Assembly (NCBI GenBank): GCA_903890265.1
Contig: CAITAM010000103.1
Location: forward strand, 1-7,622
Source: an uncultured Pseudomonadota bacterium
Lineage (GTDB): Bacteria > Pseudomonadota > Gammaproteobacteria > Steroidobacterales > Steroidobacteraceae
DNA length: 7,622 nt
Reading direction: 5' to 3'
The notes beneath the pieces were generated by a model, which did no database searches, was not told where the DNA came from, and saw nothing but the letters and a program-made list of their open reading frames with translations. Positions 5,615 through 7,622 of the stretch are shown here, piece by piece. Both the position numbers and the translations under genes were made by a program. The stretch's first letter is position 1. Every line of letters starts with the position of its first letter.

Positions 5615-7125
5615 CAGCTGAGATCAAACCAGGTGGCCTTGAGCTCGGTGTACTTGTCGAGCGCATGCAGCGACTTGTCACGGCCGTTGCCCGACTGCTT
5701 GTAGCCGCCGAACGGTACCGTCATGTCGCCACCGTCGTAGCAGTTGACCCAAACGCTGCCCGCCCGCAGCGCCCGGGACACCCGGTGCGCCGTCGAGACG
5801 TCCCGCGTCCAGACCGACGCCGCGAGGCCGTAGATCGTGTCGTTCGCGATCCGCACCGCCTCGGCCACGTCGGTGAAGGTCATCGCCGACAGCACGGGCC
5901 CGAAGATCTCTTCGCGGGCGATGGTCATGTCGGCCGTGACGCCGGAGAACACGGTGGGCTCGACGAAGTAGCCGCCGGAATCCGCGCGCTGGCGCCCGCC
6001 GCCGAGCGCGAGCGTCGCGCCCTCGGCCCTGCCCTTGGCGATGTAGCCGAGCACGGTGTTGAGCTGAAGGTCATCGACGATCGCACCGACCTGGGTCGCG
6101 GGATCGAGCGGGTCGCCGAGCTTGAGGCTCCGGCCGACGGCAATCACCTTGTCGAGGAACGGCTCGCGGATGCTCTCGTGCACGAGCAGGCGGGAGCCCG
6201 CCGTGCAGACCTCGCCCTGGTTGAAAAAGATGGCCCAGGCGGCTGCCGTGGCGGCGCGATCGAGGTCACCGACGTCGGCGAGGACGATGTTCGCCGACTT
6301 GCCGCCGCACTCGAGGTACACCCGCTTCATGTTCGACTGGCCGGAATAGTTCAGCATGAGCTTGCCGGTGCGGGTCGAGCCGGTGAACGCCAGCACGTCG
6401 ACATCCATGTGCAGCGCGAGCGCCTGACCCGTGGTCTGGCCGAAGCCCGGCACGACGTTCAGGACGCCGGCGGGGAGGCCCGCCTCGGTGGCGAGCGCCG
6501 CGATCCGGATGGCGGTCAGCGGGCTCTTCTCCGACGGCTTGAGCACCACCGAGTTACCGGCGGCGAGCGCCGGGCCGATCTTCCAGCAGGCCATGATCAG
6601 CGGGAAGTTCCACGGCACCACCGCGCCGACCACGCCGATCGGCTCGCGGGTGATGAGACCGAGTTCCGCGGGCCCCGTGGGTGCGACCTCGTCATAGATC
6701 TTGTCGATGGCCTCGCCGTACCAGGCAATGCAGTTCGGCGCGGAGCGCAGATCGACGTTGAGGCTGTCCGAAATCGGCTTGCCCATGTCCAGCGTTTCGA
6801 GGAGGGCGAGTTCCTCGCGATTGGCCTCCATGAGTTCGGCGAAACGGCGCAGCACGAGTTTGCGCGCCTTCGGCGGCGTCCGCGCCCAACTGCCCTGCTC
6901 GAACTCCCGGCGCGCGGCACGGACCGCGAGATCCACGTCCGCGGCCTGGCAGTGCGCGACCTCGGTGAGCACCGTGCCGGTCGCGGGATTGATGCAGGGG
7001 AAGGTCTCGCCGGCCACGGCGGGTACGTAGCGACCGTCGATGTAGGCCCGGCCCTCGATCGTCAACGCCGCGGCGCGGGCCGCCCAGCCGGCCGCCGTCT
7101 GCGGCGTATTCCCCTTGTCAGTCAT
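5614..7125 (-). CDS. puuC: Gamma-glutamyl-gamma-aminobutyraldehyde dehydrogenase (aldehyde dehydrogenase family)
   Basis: The product (503 aa; E. coli PuuC has 495) oxidises gamma-glutamyl-gamma-aminobutyraldehyde to gamma-glutamyl-GABA with NAD(P)+, the PuuC step of putrescine breakdown. Such enzymes often accept other aldehydes. The Rossmann-type coenzyme domain has PWNF (Asn173), LKPSEKSPL (Lys196) and FTGSTRTGK (247-255). Catalysis uses Glu272 in LECGGKS and the nucleophile Cys307 in NQGEVCTAGSR. EEIFGPV (405-411) and PFGGYKQSGNGRDKSLHALDKYTELK near the C-terminus are characteristic of PuuC. All key residues are present. The frame is open to 7383 and overlaps the dehydratase gene, but the ATG at 7123-7125 has GAAGGG seven bases upstream and matches the family's N-terminus. 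It lies 86 bases after the dehydratase gene. PuuC over betaine or other aldehyde dehydrogenases is preferred from overall sequence and from puuD and puuA nearby. Confidence 0.93.
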   Translation of the reverse strand: MTDKGNTPQTAAGWAARAAALTIEGRAYIDGRYVPAVAGETFPCINPATGTVLTEVAHCQAADVDLAVRAARREFEQGSWARTPPKARKLVLRRFAELMEANREELALLETLDMGKPISDSLNVDLRSAPNCIAWYGEAIDKIYDEVAPTGPAELGLITREPIGVVGAVVPWNFPLIMACWKIGPALAAGNSVVLKPSEKSPLTAIRIAALATEAGLPAGVLNVVPGFGQTTGQALALHMDVDVLAFTGSTRTGKLMLNYSGQSNMKRVYLECGGKSANIVLADVGDLDRAATAAAWAIFFNQGEVCTAGSRLLVHESIREPFLDKVIAVGRSLKLGDPLDPATQVGAIVDDLQLNTVLGYIAKGRAEGATLALGGGRQRADSGGYFVEPTVFSGVTADMTIAREEIFGPVLSAMTFTDVAEAVRIANDTIYGLAASVWTRDVSTAHRVSRALRAGSVWVNCYDGGDMTVPFGGYKQSGNGRDKSLHALDKYTELKATWFDLS

Positions 7126-7132
7126 GCGCTTA

Positions 7133-7138
7133 CCCTTC
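7133..7138 (-). promoter_or_regulatory. Shine-Dalgarno site fixing the puuC start
   Basis: GAAGGG on the minus strand, with seven bases to the ATG at 7123-7125. It rules out the 86-codon upstream extension, which is Arg-rich and reads antiparallel-looking low-complexity sequence across the dehydratase gene in another frame. Confidence 0.7.
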
Positions 7139-7211
7139 GGAAAAACGACCCATTGCTCAGGTCCGGATGATCGCACAGTCGGCCCGCTCCGGGCAGCGCC
7201 GAACGCGGCCG

Positions 7212-7622
7212 TCAGTGCCCCGCGCCGTGGTCCGCGAGCAGCGCGGCGATCGCCGCGAAATCGACGTTGCCGCCGCTCAGGATCACGCCGGCGCGGGCAC
7301 CGAAGGCGCCCGCCGGCGACTCGAGAAACGCCGCGACCGGCACCGCGGCCGAGGGTTCGATGACGACCTTGAGGTAGTGCCACACGAGTCGCATGGCTTC
7401 GATGATTCCGGCCTCGGACACCGTGACGATGTCATCGACGTCGCGGTTAATCAGCGCAAAGGTGCGGTCCGACAGTTCCCCGCGCAGGCCGTCGGCGATC
7501 GTGCGCGGCAGGCCCGCCGGCAACCGCCGCCCGGCGGCGAAGCTCGCGGCCGCGTCTGCCGCACCGGCCGGTTCCGCGCCGATCACCCGCGTCCCGGGCC
7601 AGAGCGCCCGCGCCGCGAGGGC
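7212..7622 (-). CDS. PLP-dependent threonine/serine dehydratase-like protein, C-terminal part
   Basis: This is the last 136 codons of a fold-type II PLP enzyme; the N-terminal half with the PLP lysine lies past the right edge. Family members deaminate threonine or serine to 2-oxobutyrate or pyruvate, and relatives act as serine racemase or hydroxyaspartate ammonia-lyase. Recognisable blocks in order are RVIGAEPAGAADAAASF, TIADGLRGELSDRTF, DDIVTVSEAGIIEAMRL, KVVIEPSAAVPVAAFLE and GVILSGGNVDF. The SGGN motif contacts the cofactor in this fold. The protein ends about 12 residues after SGGN, so there is no ACT regulatory domain. That argues for a short catabolic (TdcB-like) or racemase-like form rather than the long biosynthetic IlvA. 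An in-frame GTG at 7584-7586 is internal, because the similarity continues upstream to the edge (ALAARALWPGTR). The exact substrate cannot be settled from this half. Confidence 0.85.
   Translation of the reverse strand, partial: ALAARALWPGTRVIGAEPAGAADAAASFAAGRRLPAGLPRTIADGLRGELSDRTFALINRDVDDIVTVSEAGIIEAMRLVWHYLKVVIEPSAAVPVAAFLESPAGAFGARAGVILSGGNVDFAAIAALLADHGAGH

Noticed and set aside
4128..5621. A 497-codon plus-strand frame opposite the exonuclease/GIY-YIG gene, overlapping the previous one by four bases
   Set aside because: Same antisense artefact; the translation is low-complexity and basic with no recognisable motif, and the ATGA-like overlap is coincidental.
5446..7170. A 574-codon plus-strand frame opposite puuC
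   Set aside because: Mirror of a well-supported aldehyde dehydrogenase gene; no motifs, no ribosome site worth noting.
7182..7194. Small hairpin GCCCG-CTC-CGGGC between the dehydratase gene and puuC
   Set aside because: Only 5 bp with a 3-base loop and no adjacent T-run; such hairpins are common by chance at this GC content.
7126..7383. N-terminal extension of puuC by 86 codons
   Set aside because: It overlaps the dehydratase gene in another frame and is Arg/Gly-rich; the ATG at 7123-7125 has a good Shine-Dalgarno and fits family length.

Overview
The window is GC-rich and tightly packed, and every gene I can support lies on the minus strand. In transcription order (high to low coordinates) they are: the C-terminal part of a PLP-dependent threonine/serine dehydratase (cut by the right edge); a PuuC-type aldehyde dehydrogenase; a DnaQ-like exonuclease fused to a UvrC/Cho-like GIY-YIG nuclease; the bifunctional 23S rRNA methyltransferase RlmKL; a 78-residue protein I do not recognise; a small cupin; a PuuD-type gamma-glutamyl-GABA hydrolase; and the N-terminus of a PuuA-type gamma-glutamylpolyamine synthetase (cut by the left edge). 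The RlmK-RlmL fusion is characteristic of Gammaproteobacteria. With the high GC and frequent GTG starts, this suggests a high-GC gammaproteobacterial chromosome. A genus cannot be named from this window.

Three genes belong to the gamma-glutamylated putrescine pathway. PuuA joins glutamate to putrescine, an oxidase (PuuB, not in the window) makes the aldehyde, PuuC oxidises it to gamma-glutamyl-GABA, and PuuD releases GABA and glutamate. The pathway genes are split: puuD and puuA sit together at 1-1012, while puuC sits at 5614-7125, with about 4.6 kb of housekeeping and unknown genes between them. No PuuB, transporter or PuuR-type regulator is visible here.

The middle block is the exonuclease/GIY-YIG gene and rlmKL, which overlap by 16 bases and are probably co-translated. 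A 120-base gap with a small inverted repeat follows, then the 78-aa protein and the cupin (41 bases apart), then a 189-base gap with an 8-bp inverted repeat and a 10-bp tandem repeat, then puuD and puuA 20 bases apart. No gap reaches 300 bases. I see no tRNA, rRNA, CRISPR array, insertion sequence or attachment site.

The window reads as ordinary chromosomal sequence, and I found no convincing undescribed system. The points most worth a second look are the exonuclease-GIY-YIG fusion, the unknown 78-aa gene beside the cupin, and the short repeats upstream of puuD.
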